A stretch of 64,000 nt of DNA, from positions 26,455 to 90,454 of the forward strand of contig LADP01000020.1 in assembly GCA_000961575.1 (NCBI GenBank). The letters run 5' to 3'. Below the pieces are notes generated by a model. The model was not told where the DNA came from. It was given only the letters and a program-made list of their open reading frames with translations, and ran no database searches. Shown here one piece after another: positions 1 to 9,241 of this stretch (positions within the stretch are counted from its first letter, which is position 1; every line of letters begins with the position of its first letter). The DNA comes from Peptococcaceae bacterium BRH_c8a (GTDB lineage: Bacteria > Bacillota > Desulfotomaculia > Desulfotomaculales > Desulfallaceae). Both the position numbers and the translations under genes were made by a program.

Positions 1-1
1 T

Positions 2-2353
2 TCTGAAAAAAAGTTGGTAATCACCGAAAAACCTTCGGTTGCCCGGGACCTGGCCGGTATATTGGGGCGATTTAATCGCAAAGACGGTTATTTGGAAAAC
101 AATGAATATGTAATCACCTGGGCAATCGGTCATTTAGTAGAACTGGCGGCCCCGGAAGATTACAACCCCCAATTGAAAAAATGGTCTTTTAATACACTGC
201 CCATTTTGCCCGAGGAATTTAAACTCAAAGCAAATCCGGGGACTAAAAAACAATTTAAAGTAGTCAAAGAACTACTTAATCGCCCAGATATAGGACAACT
301 TATTTGCGCAACAGACGCCGGCCGAGAGGGCGAGCTAATATTTCGCTATATTTACCACCTTTCCGGCAGCAAGAAACCGTTCGTGAGACTTTGGTTGTCG
401 GAAACAACGCCAGCAGCGGTAAAGAAAGGTTTTGAGAACTTAAGACCCGGCATCGAATTTGACCGGTTGGGCTATGCAGCCCAGGCCCGCAGCCAGTCTG
501 ATTGGCTAATTGGTATTAATGCAACTCGTTCGTTTACGGTCAAGCATAATGATTTATTATCTGTCGGTCGGGTGCAAACACCCACCCTGGCTTTGATTGT
601 CAACCGCGAACAGGAAATAAACAATTTTGTGACCGCGCCCTACTGGGAACTATACGCTAAATTTACAAAAAACAATGGCGAAACATACACCGGCAGATGG
701 TTTAAAGGGGAGCAAAATCGTTTTGCTGACCCGCTTGCGGCCAGGGCGTTACAAGATAAGGTTGACGGGCAACCGGCCGCCGTGCAGCAAGTGGAGGAAA
801 AGGATATAACTGAACTGCCGCCACTACTGTTCAACCTTAACGATTTACAAAAGGAGGCCAATAAGAAGTACGGATTGGCGGCAGCCAGAACGTTGGAACT
901 GGCCCAATCTCTGTACGAGACCAGAAAACTACTCACCTACCCCCGTACAGACAGTCGACACATAACCAAGGAGTTGGCCAAAACCATTCCCGGTCGCTTA
1001 AATGCTCTGTCCAGCGCGACTGAGTACATGCCATATACCGCTACTGCAATGGCTGCCGGCACCCCGGGTAAGCGTTATGTGGACGACAGCAAGGTTAGTG
1101 ATCATACCGCGCTAATCCCAACGGATATTAATCCGGTTTTGGACAACCTCCCTACGGACGAACGAAAGATTTTCGATTTGGTGGTACGCCGGTTTCTAGC
1201 TATTTTCTTCCCGCCGGCCAGGTATAAGAAGACCTCAGTGACAACCGAAGCTACCGGCGAAACATTTCTTACCGTCGGCCGGGTGGAATTGGACAAAGGT
1301 TGGAAAACGGTGTACACGTTATTAGAAAATGAGCCCGGCGAAGAAGATGGCACCGGTGTTATACCAAAACTAGGCCAGGGAGAATCAGTACAGACCACCA
1401 AAACGGAAATCAGAGAAAAGAAAGCAAAGCCGCCTAAACGCTATACCGAAGCGAGCTTACTGGCGGTAATGGAAGGAGCCGGCCGGTTACTGGATGATAA
1501 GGAATTAAAAGAAGCCATGAAGGGGCACGGTCTCGGTACCCCGGCAACCAGGGCGGCCATTATTGAACGTTTGATTAAAGTGGGCTATATAGAGCGACAT
1601 AAGAAAAATTTAGTGCCCACCGCCAAAGGCGAAAAATTAATCAACCTGGTTCCGGAAATAATTAAAAACCCTGATTTAACCGGTAAGTGGGAAAAGACAT
1701 TAGCTGATATAGAAGCCGGCGCAGCTAATCCGGAAGAGTTTATGGCCGGGATAAGGAAATTAACCACCGAGATTGTTGAACTAGCTCGCAACCAGATTGC
1801 AAGGCAGCAACAGTCAACAAAGGAGTCCCTGGGAAAATGCCCGTTATGCGGCAAAGACGTAATCGAAGGCAACAAAGGTTACGGCTGCAGCGGCTACAAG
1901 GAAGGATGTAAATTTGTAATCTGGATTAAAATTGCTGGTAAAAAGCTTAGCCTGGTACAAGCTAAAACTCTACTAGAAAAAGGTAAAACCGGTATCATCA
2001 AAGGCTTTAAATCAAAGAAAGGTAACAAATTTGACGCAATACTGCAGTTGAAAGATGGCAAAGTGGAATTCCTGTTTGATAGCGAAACCGAAAAACAACC
2101 TCATGGTAAGTGTCCGTTATGTGGCCAAGACGTTATTGAATCTGCAAAAGGGTATGGGTGCAGTGGCTATAAAGCAGGCTGTAAATTCGTAATCTGGAAA
2201 GAGATTTGCGGTAAAAAGATCACTGTAAACGAAGTTCAAGACTTATTACAAAAGGGTAAAACCCCCTTAATTAAAGATTTTAAATCTAAAACAGGTAAAA
2301 ATTTTGATGCAATTTTAGTGTTGCAGAATGGTAAAGTAGGATTTGAATTCTAA
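2..2353 (+). CDS. topB: DNA topoisomerase III (5' end outside window)
   Basis: Type IA topoisomerase that relaxes and decatenates DNA by a transient 5'-phosphotyrosine link. The N-terminal Toprim domain begins VITEKPSVARDLAG and contains ATDAGREGELIFR. The active-site tyrosine lies in LLTYPRTDSRH, near residue 309 counted from the TTG at 14. The reading frame stays open to the left edge (codons TCT GAA AAA AAG before the TTG), so the true start is probably upstream and the gene is truncated here. The C-terminus carries two near-identical units of about 80 residues (about 612-695 and 698-779), each with CPLCG, a second Cys pair and an FVIW segment. These resemble the zinc-ribbon-like repeats seen at topoisomerase C-termini. 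Family assignment is secure; only the start is unknown. Confidence 0.95.
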   Translation, partial: SEKKLVITEKPSVARDLAGILGRFNRKDGYLENNEYVITWAIGHLVELAAPEDYNPQLKKWSFNTLPILPEEFKLKANPGTKKQFKVVKELLNRPDIGQLICATDAGREGELIFRYIYHLSGSKKPFVRLWLSETTPAAVKKGFENLRPGIEFDRLGYAAQARSQSDWLIGINATRSFTVKHNDLLSVGRVQTPTLALIVNREQEINNFVTAPYWELYAKFTKNNGETYTGRWFKGEQNRFADPLAARALQDKVDGQPAAVQQVEEKDITELPPLLFNLNDLQKEANKKYGLAAARTLELAQSLYETRKLLTYPRTDSRHITKELAKTIPGRLNALSSATEYMPYTATAMAAGTPGKRYVDDSKVSDHTALIPTDINPVLDNLPTDERKIFDLVVRRFLAIFFPPARYKKTSVTTEATGETFLTVGRVELDKGWKTVYTLLENEPGEEDGTGVIPKLGQGESVQTTKTEIREKKAKPPKRYTEASLLAVMEGAGRLLDDKELKEAMKGHGLGTPATRAAIIERLIKVGYIERHKKNLVPTAKGEKLINLVPEIIKNPDLTGKWEKTLADIEAGAANPEEFMAGIRKLTTEIVELARNQIARQQQSTKESLGKCPLCGKDVIEGNKGYGCSGYKEGCKFVIWIKIAGKKLSLVQAKTLLEKGKTGIIKGFKSKKGNKFDAILQLKDGKVEFLFDSETEKQPHGKCPLCGQDVIESAKGYGCSGYKAGCKFVIWKEICGKKITVNEVQDLLQKGKTPLIKDFKSKTGKNFDAILVLQNGKVGFEF

Positions 2354-2460
2354 CTCCCCTGGCTTATTTTTTTATTATCTGTGTGACGTGCTCGACATAG
2401 TGCCGACTTGAAAAATGGTTATACTAATGGCACTATGATTGTTTTTGCAGGGAGGTCATT

Positions 2461-2910
2461 ATGGAAATAAAAGATCGGCTTATGAGAGGTTTTATGGCCG
2501 GGGTGGCAGGCGGGGTGGTTATGGATGTTTTTAACCTGGCATCTTATTACCTGGGCATAGCGGAGTTAAGATTTCTGGATTGGTCAGCCCTGGTTATTTA
2601 TGGTGCCAAACCTATAAGCATCGCGGAAACTGTTTTTGCATTAATTGCGCATCTTGTTTTTACAGGCATTCTGGGTATTATCTTCGCTTATCTTTTAACT
2701 CTAATAACCAGTACCAATTACCTATTTAGAGGTGCTCTATTCGGTTCAGCCATGTGGTTTTTGCTTTACGGTATTTCATTAATGTATAAAATTGAAGGAA
2801 CTGTACCGTTACACGTTGATACAGCAGCATCAGATTTAATTTCTGCTGTTATATTCGGTTTAGTTTTAGCCGAGACGTTACACCGGCTTGATTATAATTT
2901 AAAAACCTAA
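2461..2910 (+). CDS. small integral membrane protein, function unknown (YqhR-like)
   Basis: 149 residues with about four hydrophobic membrane segments (roughly 10-32, 57-85, 92-110 and 126-142). A good ribosome binding site (GGGAGGTCATT) precedes the ATG. The layout resembles the YqhR family of Bacillus and Clostridia membrane proteins, whose function is not established; no catalytic motif is visible. It stands alone between topB and a strong bidirectional terminator, so it may be co-transcribed with topB 107 bases upstream or have its own promoter. The coding call is firm; the family label is tentative. Confidence 0.75.
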   Translation: MEIKDRLMRGFMAGVAGGVVMDVFNLASYYLGIAELRFLDWSALVIYGAKPISIAETVFALIAHLVFTGILGIIFAYLLTLITSTNYLFRGALFGSAMWFLLYGISLMYKIEGTVPLHVDTAASDLISAVIFGLVLAETLHRLDYNLKT

Positions 2911-2950
2911 AACTAATTCGTGACCGTAATTGGAGTCACGAATTAGTTTT
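2909..2950. terminator. bidirectional Rho-independent terminator
   Basis: A perfect 16-bp inverted repeat (2909-2924 and 2935-2950) with a 10-base loop. Its outer ends are A-rich and T-rich, giving a U-tract on either strand. It separates the + strand membrane protein gene from the convergent - strand TPP-enzyme gene. Confidence 0.85.
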
Positions 2951-2976
2951 ACTCGGTATGGCAATAGCAGATAGTA

Positions 2977-4587
2977 TTAAGGCATAGTAGTACCGGGTAC
3001 GGCCAGGTCGGACACCTTTATATCCACTATAGCCGGTCGGTTGCTGTTTAAAGCTTCCTGGATTACACCTTTAAGCTCATTAGAATGCTCTACTTTGAAA
3101 CCCAGCCCACCGCAGCATTCGGAAAACTTTGCGAAATCGGGGTTAAGCAGCGCTGTTCCTTCGGGAACCAATCCACCGGCCAGCATTTTGTTCTTTTCCA
3201 TAGACAGGGAACTGTTATTCATGACCATGATTTTTATTGGGAGGCTGTATTTAACTGCTGTAAGAAAGTCCGACATGTTCATGGTAAAACCACCGTCTCC
3301 CACCAGGGCGATGACCATTTGACCGGGGCTGTCGATTTGGGCGGCTAGTGCCGCCGGCAGCCCAAAACCCATGGAGCGCCACTTGCCGGATATTAACACT
3401 CGCTGCCGGGTGGGCCTGAAAGCGCGGCCAAACCATACTGTATGATCGCCAGTGTCAAGACATACTATGGCGTCATCCGCAACCTCGTCCTGAATAGCCC
3501 CGATAACGGCAGCAGGGTGGACTGGTGAACCCTGGGTATTGGTTTCGGTCTTGAGTTGCTTGAGCCAGTTTTGGTTTTCCTGTTGCATTCTTTTAATCCA
3601 CTCCTGGTTGGGGTGGGTTTTTATTTTGTTTAAAACCTGTTGTATTACAGCTTCAGTTTCACCAACCAGGCCATAGGATACAGGTGTTGTTGCACCGATG
3701 TCAGGTGGGTTAACGGCCATTTGTATTATTTTAATATCACTTGGTACATATTTGGGGGGCCACCAGTTGGCTCCCACTAGCAGGCAAACATCAGCTTCGC
3801 TTAATAACTTGGCTGCAGCAGGACTGCCGGCATGGCCTAGACCGCCAATATATAATGGTAGTGAACGGTCAACTGTTCCTGTGCCGGGCAATGTATTGAT
3901 GACGGCTGCCCCCCAACGGGCTGATAATTCGGCCAGCAACGTACCAGCTTGGCGTCCCCCATCTCCCACAAGTATTATTGGGCGTTTGGCTTTTTCCATT
4001 ATTTCCACGGCCCCATCGATTACCCCGGGGGATGATGCCGGATGGGTGTCAAGGTATGGGGGTACAGGTATGATGTTGCCGTCACAGGGCATGGGCAGCA
4101 CATCCATGGGTACGCTGATGTGGGCTACTGTGCGATCGGTGACCGCACAGCGGTAGGCTTTCTCCAGTACCTGCATTGTTGCCGCCGGGTCGCAGAGTAG
4201 AGTTGTATAAGAAGCAATAGGCCTTAACAAAGACTGTTGGTCTATGTATTGTTTGACATTGGTGCCGATATCCTTCCGTGCTACCTGCCCGGTTATTGCC
4301 AGTACCGGTACTCGGTCGGCATAAGCGTCAGCCAGACCGTTTAGCAAGTGTAATGTGCCGGGACCTCCGTCTGCCAAACAGACGCCCAACCTGCCGGTTA
4401 ATTTGGCGTGGGCTGAGGCCATGAAAGCAGCAGTTTCTTCATGTCGTACCTGGTAAAATTTGATGTCGGTTTGACGCGCCAGGGCATCAAACAGGTAAAA
4501 TACATCATCTCCAATAAAACCGAAAACTTTTTTTATACCCCAGGCAGCAAGTTGTTCCATGATTTTAGCGGCAACGTTATTTTGCAT
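2977..4587 (-). CDS. thiamine pyrophosphate-dependent enzyme (pyruvate oxidase / acetolactate synthase-like)
   Basis: 536 residues, the usual size for the POX/ALS superfamily. The N-terminal pyrimidine-binding domain includes the cofactor-activating glutamate in VRHEETAAFMASA. The central domain is FAD/nucleotide-binding-like, and the C-terminal domain has the TPP/Mg motif GDGGFTMNMSDF, with NNSS supplying the asparagine. The start ATG at 4587 follows AGGAGGAACACT. It is a single gene with no small regulatory subunit beside it, which argues against biosynthetic acetolactate synthase and for a pyruvate-oxidase-like or other 2-keto-acid decarboxylating enzyme. The substrate cannot be decided from sequence. 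Confidence 0.85.
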   Translation of the reverse strand: MQNNVAAKIMEQLAAWGIKKVFGFIGDDVFYLFDALARQTDIKFYQVRHEETAAFMASAHAKLTGRLGVCLADGGPGTLHLLNGLADAYADRVPVLAITGQVARKDIGTNVKQYIDQQSLLRPIASYTTLLCDPAATMQVLEKAYRCAVTDRTVAHISVPMDVLPMPCDGNIIPVPPYLDTHPASSPGVIDGAVEIMEKAKRPIILVGDGGRQAGTLLAELSARWGAAVINTLPGTGTVDRSLPLYIGGLGHAGSPAAAKLLSEADVCLLVGANWWPPKYVPSDIKIIQMAVNPPDIGATTPVSYGLVGETEAVIQQVLNKIKTHPNQEWIKRMQQENQNWLKQLKTETNTQGSPVHPAAVIGAIQDEVADDAIVCLDTGDHTVWFGRAFRPTRQRVLISGKWRSMGFGLPAALAAQIDSPGQMVIALVGDGGFTMNMSDFLTAVKYSLPIKIMVMNNSSLSMEKNKMLAGGLVPEGTALLNPDFAKFSECCGGLGFKVEHSNELKGVIQEALNSNRPAIVDIKVSDLAVPGTTMP

Positions 4588-4660
4588 AGTGTTCCTCCTA
4601 AGTAGTAGAATTCTTTGGCATTATTGTTTTCCGCCGGCAGTGGATTTATATCAAGAACAT

Positions 4661-4690
4661 AAAAAAATGAAACCCGCACAGATGTGCGGG
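4661..4690 (-). terminator. Rho-independent terminator (minus strand)
   Basis: A perfect 8-bp stem CCCGCACA/TGTGCGGG with a 2-base spacer (4673-4690). On the minus strand it is followed by TTTCATTTTTTT. It ends the small gene at 4704-4847 and isolates it from the TPP-enzyme gene downstream. Confidence 0.8.
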
Positions 4691-4703
4691 CTGTTTAGGC
4701 CTC

Positions 4704-4847
4704 TTACTCGTTAATCTGGGGATACTTGCCCAAATCTTTCCTAGTCCCTTTATCGTTCTGCAAGGGTTCAGCGATTCCCTTGTCCGGGCAAAAGGGAGCA
4801 GCGCCCGGCATGGAAGCTGGTTTTCTCTGGTTTTCTTTTTTAGCCAT
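4704..4847 (-). CDS. small hypothetical protein, 47 aa
   Basis: A short reading frame preceded by a near-perfect ribosome binding site (AGGAGGGTTACTG before ATG) and followed by a strong terminator, which together make a real gene likely. The product starts MAKKENQRKPASMPG and ends GKYPQINE. It is charged, lacks a hydrophobic segment and has one cysteine in APFCPDKG. No family is recognised. It sits between a polysaccharide deacetylase gene and the TPP-enzyme gene on the same strand. Confidence 0.65.
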   Translation of the reverse strand: MAKKENQRKPASMPGAAPFCPDKGIAEPLQNDKGTRKDLGKYPQINE

Positions 4848-4930
4848 CAGTAACCCTCCTGATTGGTCATTATCTACAGTTATTGTGCGTAAACTAACGT
4901 TATAAATGCAGGCAAATAGAGGTAGTTTCT

Positions 4931-5905
4931 TTAATACCGGTAGGCCGACCTGTCCAGTAAATTATCCAGAGTAACAAATTCAAACCCTTGCGCTTTTAAG
5001 GTGTAGATAAGTTCCGGCAGTGCCTCTAAGGTATCATCTAAGTTGCTACCGGCAGAGTGCAGCAGAATTATGCTGCCCCTTTTGGTGTTAGTCAGTGTGT
5101 TAACCAGTATTTCATTAGCTGTACTGACCTGCCAGTCCTTTGAATCCACCGACCAACCTGCCACTGTATACCCCAGGTGGTTTGCCTGGCTCATTCCCTC
5201 CAAAGACATTTCGCCGTAAGGAGGGCGAAACAAAAGCGGTTCCAACCCGGTAGCATTTTTAATAGCCTCTGTGGTTCCCATAAGTTCGTGTTTTACTTCA
5301 TCGGCATTTTTAAGTCTCAAGTTGGGGTGCGACCAACTGTGGTTAGCCGCGAGGTGGCCGCTATTTACTATATCTATAATTACGGAAGGATGTTTGTCAA
5401 CCAGCGAACCAATAAGAAAAAAAGTTGCCTTTATATTGTATTGAGCAAGAATCTCGATGATTTGGGCCGTGTATATGCCGTCCGGCCCGTCGTCAAAGGT
5501 TAAAGCGACTAATTTCTGGTCGGGCTTCCCCGTCAAAAAATACGAGGTTGGGAACAAGTCCAAGAGTTGATATACATTGTACCAGTAATTTTTTTTAGGC
5601 TTAATAACCGGTTGCTCGGGCAAGGGTTCTTGAAAAATCTCTTGTTCTTGTTCCACTGCGGGCTCTTGTGGTGGAGCCTGTTCAGGTAAAATGAGTATTT
5701 GTCCGGTGTAAATATAGTTTGAGTGCTCAATGAACGGGTTAAGCAACAGTATTGCCTCCGTAGTTGTGCCGTTTTTCCAGGCTATTTGGTTCAAACTATC
5801 GCCGGATTCCACCCGGTATACCTGCTCTGCCAAGGCAAAATGCGCAGGTAACAGGCTCAGGCACAGAATAGTTAATATTATTACCAGTGTTATATATCTA
5901 ATCAT
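4931..5905 (-). CDS. secreted LysM polysaccharide deacetylase
   Basis: 324 residues. An N-terminal signal peptide (about 1-26, ending FALAE) is followed by one LysM peptidoglycan-binding repeat (about 28-73, YRVESGDSLNQIAWKNG) and, after a proline/glutamate-rich linker, a NodB-type deacetylase domain (about 125-315). NodB motif 1 is TFDDGPDG, motif 2 NHSWSHPNL supplies the metal histidines, and motif 3 is FRPPYGEM. These enzymes remove acetyl groups from peptidoglycan or related glycans outside the cell, in sporulation or wall remodelling. The start is set by GGAGGTACATTAA before the ATG at 5905. Confidence 0.92.
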   Translation of the reverse strand: MIRYITLVIILTILCLSLLPAHFALAEQVYRVESGDSLNQIAWKNGTTTEAILLLNPFIEHSNYIYTGQILILPEQAPPQEPAVEQEQEIFQEPLPEQPVIKPKKNYWYNVYQLLDLFPTSYFLTGKPDQKLVALTFDDGPDGIYTAQIIEILAQYNIKATFFLIGSLVDKHPSVIIDIVNSGHLAANHSWSHPNLRLKNADEVKHELMGTTEAIKNATGLEPLLFRPPYGEMSLEGMSQANHLGYTVAGWSVDSKDWQVSTANEILVNTLTNTKRGSIILLHSAGSNLDDTLEALPELIYTLKAQGFEFVTLDNLLDRSAYRY

Positions 5906-6100
5906 TTAATGTACCTCCTGGCTGCTTGGCGGTGGGGAAACTTGTGGAACTCTTTTGAATTCGGCAATTAAAGAGGCATACCTTTATGCATACTCCAGGA
6001 AAGTGTACCCCGTTTATGTAATGAACGGTAAAAGATGCACATAGTTAATGCAATTGAGTGATAAAAGTATTGATATTAACTGTATATTCCAACGTTGCTA

Positions 6101-6139
6101 GAAAAAAAATAGCCCCTTTCACCATATAGTGAAAAGGGC
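6101..6139 (-). terminator. Rho-independent terminator (minus strand) of the khtTU operon
   Basis: An 11-bp stem with one mismatch (6112-6122 and 6129-6139) around a CATATA loop. On the minus strand it is followed by an eight-T run (6102-6109 in complement). It lies just downstream of the antiporter stop codon. Confidence 0.8.
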
Positions 6140-6159
6140 ATTCCTGATATGCAATTAAT

Positions 6160-7380
6160 TTATTTGGTGCTTTCTCCACGCGGTTTAATTACCTGGCCGG
6201 CAAGCCGGATGTAATGCTGGTAGAAAAAGCGGGAGTTTTTAGCCAGTATCGGGCTTATAAAGGCCAGGATTAGCACATACAGCGCAGCAAAGGCCGGCAA
6301 AAGCTTGTTAACCCCCGCCGACACGGCCAGGCTGGCTACAATGACAGCGAACTCGCCCCGGGCTATAATCATAAAGGCCACGTTAAACCCGCGTCTGCTG
6401 CTGTAACCAGCCAGCCAGGAAGCCAATAAACCGTTGATAATATTTCCGATTACGGTCATTAGCACTGCAGCCAAGGTTATACCCACGGCGGTACCGAAAA
6501 TACGGTAGTCGATTTCTAGGCCGAAAGCAAAGAAAAATACCGCACCGAAAAGATCCCGCATGGGAGTAATTAACTGAATTACCCGTTTGGAATGTATTGT
6601 TTCTGCCATTACCAACCCCAACAGCAATGCACCGATGGCCTCTTCTATGTGAATTGTATCCACCAGCACAGCGGTCAGAAGTAGCAGGGTAAAAACAATA
6701 ACCACGAAACTCTCTGCCGATTTTACAGACAGCCGCGGCTCCAGAAGCGCCCCTATGCGCCTGCCAAGAATAATAATAGAGAGGATGAAAATAAAAATTA
6801 AGATGACGCTGGGTAGAATGCGGGCTAGCTCAATTTCGCCACCGCTAAACAGCAGCCCCGAAAGAATCGACAGGTATACAGCCAGGAAAACATCCTCGTA
6901 AACCATGATGCCCAGGACGAATTCCGTTTCTGGGTTGGCTGTTCTCTTCAAATCAACTAACAGTTTTGTAATAATGGCACTGCTGGATATACCGGTAATC
7001 CCGGCCACCACGAAAGCTTCCGTCCAGCCGTGAAAAAAAATCCATCCGAAGGCCAGACCGCGCAGAAAATTTAACGCTACGTAAACAGTGCCGCCCTTAA
7101 GTAGCGAAGACCCGGAAGAAGCCAGTTTGCCGGCCGAAAACTCCAGACCCAAATAGAACAGCATAAGCAGCACGCCCAGGCGTGAAAGCAGATCAATAGA
7201 TTCAGTTCGCTGAACTACAGCCGAAGATATGCCGGCTATTTCCGGGGCATGAGGCCCTACCAGCATACCCGCCAGGATTAGAAAAGGGATGGATGAAAAA
7301 TTTAATTTATTGGCGAAAAAAATAGCCAGGCTAATAAAGGTGAAGGCCAGTCCGAGGTTTAGGATTAAATCGGGGTTCAA
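6160..7380 (-). CDS. khtU: monovalent cation:proton antiporter, CPA2 type (KhtU-like)
   Basis: 406 residues, almost entirely hydrophobic with about 12 predicted membrane segments, matching the Na+/H+ exchanger domain of the KefB/KhtU family. Typical family segments include LGVLLMLFYLGLEFS and GALLLGLVMAE. It lacks the C-terminal TrkA-N domain of KefB. Its regulator is the separate gene immediately upstream, which it overlaps by 4 bases (ATGA), as in the Bacillus khtTU arrangement. It should export K+ or NH4+ in exchange for H+ across the cytoplasmic membrane. Confidence 0.87.
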   Translation of the reverse strand: MNPDLILNLGLAFTFISLAIFFANKLNFSSIPFLILAGMLVGPHAPEIAGISSAVVQRTESIDLLSRLGVLLMLFYLGLEFSAGKLASSGSSLLKGGTVYVALNFLRGLAFGWIFFHGWTEAFVVAGITGISSSAIITKLLVDLKRTANPETEFVLGIMVYEDVFLAVYLSILSGLLFSGGEIELARILPSVILIFIFILSIIILGRRIGALLEPRLSVKSAESFVVIVFTLLLLTAVLVDTIHIEEAIGALLLGLVMAETIHSKRVIQLITPMRDLFGAVFFFAFGLEIDYRIFGTAVGITLAAVLMTVIGNIINGLLASWLAGYSSRRGFNVAFMIIARGEFAVIVASLAVSAGVNKLLPAFAALYVLILAFISPILAKNSRFFYQHYIRLAGQVIKPRGESTK

Positions 7381-7901
7381 CTGTCATCTTCCTTTTTGGT
7401 AACCTTTAGCATTTGTTCAAATTGTTTCATTTTATCCTTTACGCCGGCAGCAACAATGGTGTGGCCTGGAGTGAAAATATAAGAAGGGCCGGGGTTGATG
7501 CGGGAATTACATTGTTTGCCCTTGTGTTTGTCTTCAATGGCTGCAATAACTATAATCCCATGGTTCTTGCGCAAGCCCATTTCTCCGATGCTTTTACCAG
7601 CTATTTCGGAATCTTGTTCCACCTGAATCCATTCAATATGCAGGTCGGCCACGGCGGTTTCCAACTTTTCAAGCAGGTGAGGTTGGTAAAAGGAACCGCT
7701 TATGATGGAACCCACCTGTCTGGCTTCCTGGTCTGTCATGGTCACTGATGACAGGGCGTCTTCCTCACCCTTGGAAAAATGGTAAACCTCCCTGTTTCCC
7801 TCGTCTAGAATAACGACGACCACCTGGTCGCCGTTATCCAAGGTAACCTCAAATTTTTTACCCAGCCCTGGCAATTCCGCTTCTTTAATTACAGACAACA
7901 A
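7377..7901 (-). CDS. khtT: KhtT-like RCK_C (TrkA-C) regulatory subunit of the antiporter
   Basis: Cytoplasmic regulatory partner of the antiporter encoded just downstream. The N-terminal part (VIKEAELPGLGKKFEVTL) is the short domain typical of KhtT, and the C-terminal part (about 90-165) is a TrkA-C/RCK_C ligand-binding fold. In Bacillus this domain binds c-di-AMP (family knowledge). No ATG start is available. The frame begins with TTG codons at 7907, 7901 and 7898. AAGGGG lies too close to the first, so TTG at 7901 or 7898 is preferred, giving 173-174 residues. It overlaps khtU by 4 bases, so translation is probably coupled. Confidence 0.82.
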   Translation of the reverse strand: MLSVIKEAELPGLGKKFEVTLDNGDQVVVVILDEGNREVYHFSKGEEDALSSVTMTDQEARQVGSIISGSFYQPHLLEKLETAVADLHIEWIQVEQDSEIAGKSIGEMGLRKNHGIIVIAAIEDKHKGKQCNSRINPGPSYIFTPGHTIVAAGVKDKMKQFEQMLKVTKKEDDS

Positions 7902-7945
7902 TGTCAACCCCTTACCAAACTGACATATAATAGGTATACAGAAGT

Positions 7946-8001
7946 CAGTAGTCAGAATTCAGTTTGGGGACGATAAACCGTTCTCTTATTCCTGACTACT
8001 G
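7946..8001. repeat. REP-like palindrome
   Basis: A perfect 10-bp inverted repeat CAGTAGTCAG/CTGACTACTG flanks a 36-base core holding GGGGACG. It lies between the khtT start and the ylbF-like stop, both on the minus strand, and resembles dispersed extragenic palindromes of Clostridia. It could double as a weak terminator for the ylbF-like gene. Confidence 0.5.
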
Positions 8002-8011
8002 AGTTATTTTG

Positions 8012-8356
8012 TTATTCCTTATTTTTTTGGACTCCTGCGTCGCGGATAATTTTCATTACCTGGTTCATCATGGCCTGGAATTTTTCCTGCGCCGCCGAGA
8101 AAGACTTAACGGTTTTGTTTTCTACCATTTTAAGCTGTGTTTTTTCCAATTCGATAACTTCTTCATCAGTCATAAACTCGCCCTTTTTAGTCATTTCCCG
8201 CTGTTTATTCTGCAGTTCATGAAATCTTTTAAGCAGTACCTGGGCGTTAGCGTCCTTAATTATGTCATCTTCTCTTTTTTGAATTTCCTTGAATTCTTCT
8301 GATTCTACAATACTGACACCCAGTGCCATTGCTTTTTCAAATACTTCTTTGGACAT
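8012..8356 (-). CDS. YlbF/YmcA family protein
   Basis: 114 residues starting MSKEVFEKAMALG. The start is fixed by AGGAGGTATAATA before the ATG at 8356; the open frame extends further upstream without a ribosome binding site. The protein is largely alpha-helical and charged, with the YlbF-family pattern (KEIQKREDDIIKDANAQVLL, then FHELQNKQREMTKKGE). In Bacillus, YlbF and YmcA form the Y-complex with YaaT, acting on RNase Y-dependent mRNA processing and on development. Whether this orthologue does the same is inference. Confidence 0.85.
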   Translation of the reverse strand: MSKEVFEKAMALGVSIVESEEFKEIQKREDDIIKDANAQVLLKRFHELQNKQREMTKKGEFMTDEEVIELEKTQLKMVENKTVKSFSAAQEKFQAMMNQVMKIIRDAGVQKNKE

Positions 8357-8602
8357 TATTATACCTCCTGTGATTGTTAGTGGCATGCCTGCCAGCATGC
8401 TATCAGCATGTCCACATAATGGCATGCAGGTGTATTATACCATGAAGCGGTGTGTAACCGAAAGTTGCGCCTTGCTAGTGAGCTAAAAAAGTCTCGTATT
8501 AAGGTCAATTCTGTTATAATCATTAGCATAAGTCAAAAGTCGAATAAATCTTCCAAAGCAGACTTGTAGACCTTAGACTGAATTAACTACGGGGGTTGTA
8601 AT

Positions 8603-9241
8603 ATGCCAAAGGAATATGTATTGTTTGACCTGGACGGCACACTGCTGGACACTTTGCCGCTGATTGAAACCAGCTTTCGCCATGCTTTTGAGCAGTTAAA
8701 AATACCCTGGGCTAACGGTGCGGTTATGAAGACTATAGGTATTCCACTGCGGGACGCGTGTAAACAGTTTGGCGGCGACCGGTGGCAGGAGCTTTTCGAT
8801 TGTTATGTTAGTTACCAGCTAACCATCCACGATGCGCATGTAAAAGTTTTTCCCGGTACTATGGAAGCGCTGGCGGATATAAGCCCTCTGGTCAGGGGGA
8901 TGGCAATAGTGACTTCAAAAAGGCGCCCCGTGGCCCAGCGGGGTCTGTCTGTAACCGGCCTGGGTCGCTACATGCAGCATTTGGTGGCCCTGGAAGATGT
9001 AGAAAAGCCAAAACCCAATCCTGAGCCGGTACTGTGTGGGCTTGAAAAGTTCAATGCCTCACCGGAGCAGGCCATTTTTATAGGAGACAGCTGTTTTGAT
9101 ATTATGTCGGGCCGGCAAGCCGGTGTGGTTACCGTGGCGGTAAGCTGGGGCATGGCGGGACCCGAAGACTTGCGTGACTCTAAACCAGACTTTCTAGTGG
9201 ATAATTGGCCGGATCTGGTCGCATTGATCAAGTCTATTTAG
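8603..9241 (+). CDS. HAD-superfamily phosphatase (PpaX/Gph-like)
   Basis: 212 residues with all HAD motifs: the nucleophile in LFDLDGTLLDT (motif I, about residues 7-16), the serine/threonine in VTSKRR (motif II), the lysine in EKPKPNPEP (motif III) and the acidic pair in FIGDSCFDIMSG (motif IV). The cap domain sits between motifs I and II, as in phosphoglycolate phosphatase and pyrophosphatase PpaX. The ATG at 8603 follows GGGGGTTGTAAT. Its stop overlaps the stop of the convergent ABC-F gene by 4 bases. Substrate not resolvable. Confidence 0.88.
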   Translation: MPKEYVLFDLDGTLLDTLPLIETSFRHAFEQLKIPWANGAVMKTIGIPLRDACKQFGGDRWQELFDCYVSYQLTIHDAHVKVFPGTMEALADISPLVRGMAIVTSKRRPVAQRGLSVTGLGRYMQHLVALEDVEKPKPNPEPVLCGLEKFNASPEQAIFIGDSCFDIMSGRQAGVVTVAVSWGMAGPEDLRDSKPDFLVDNWPDLVALIKSI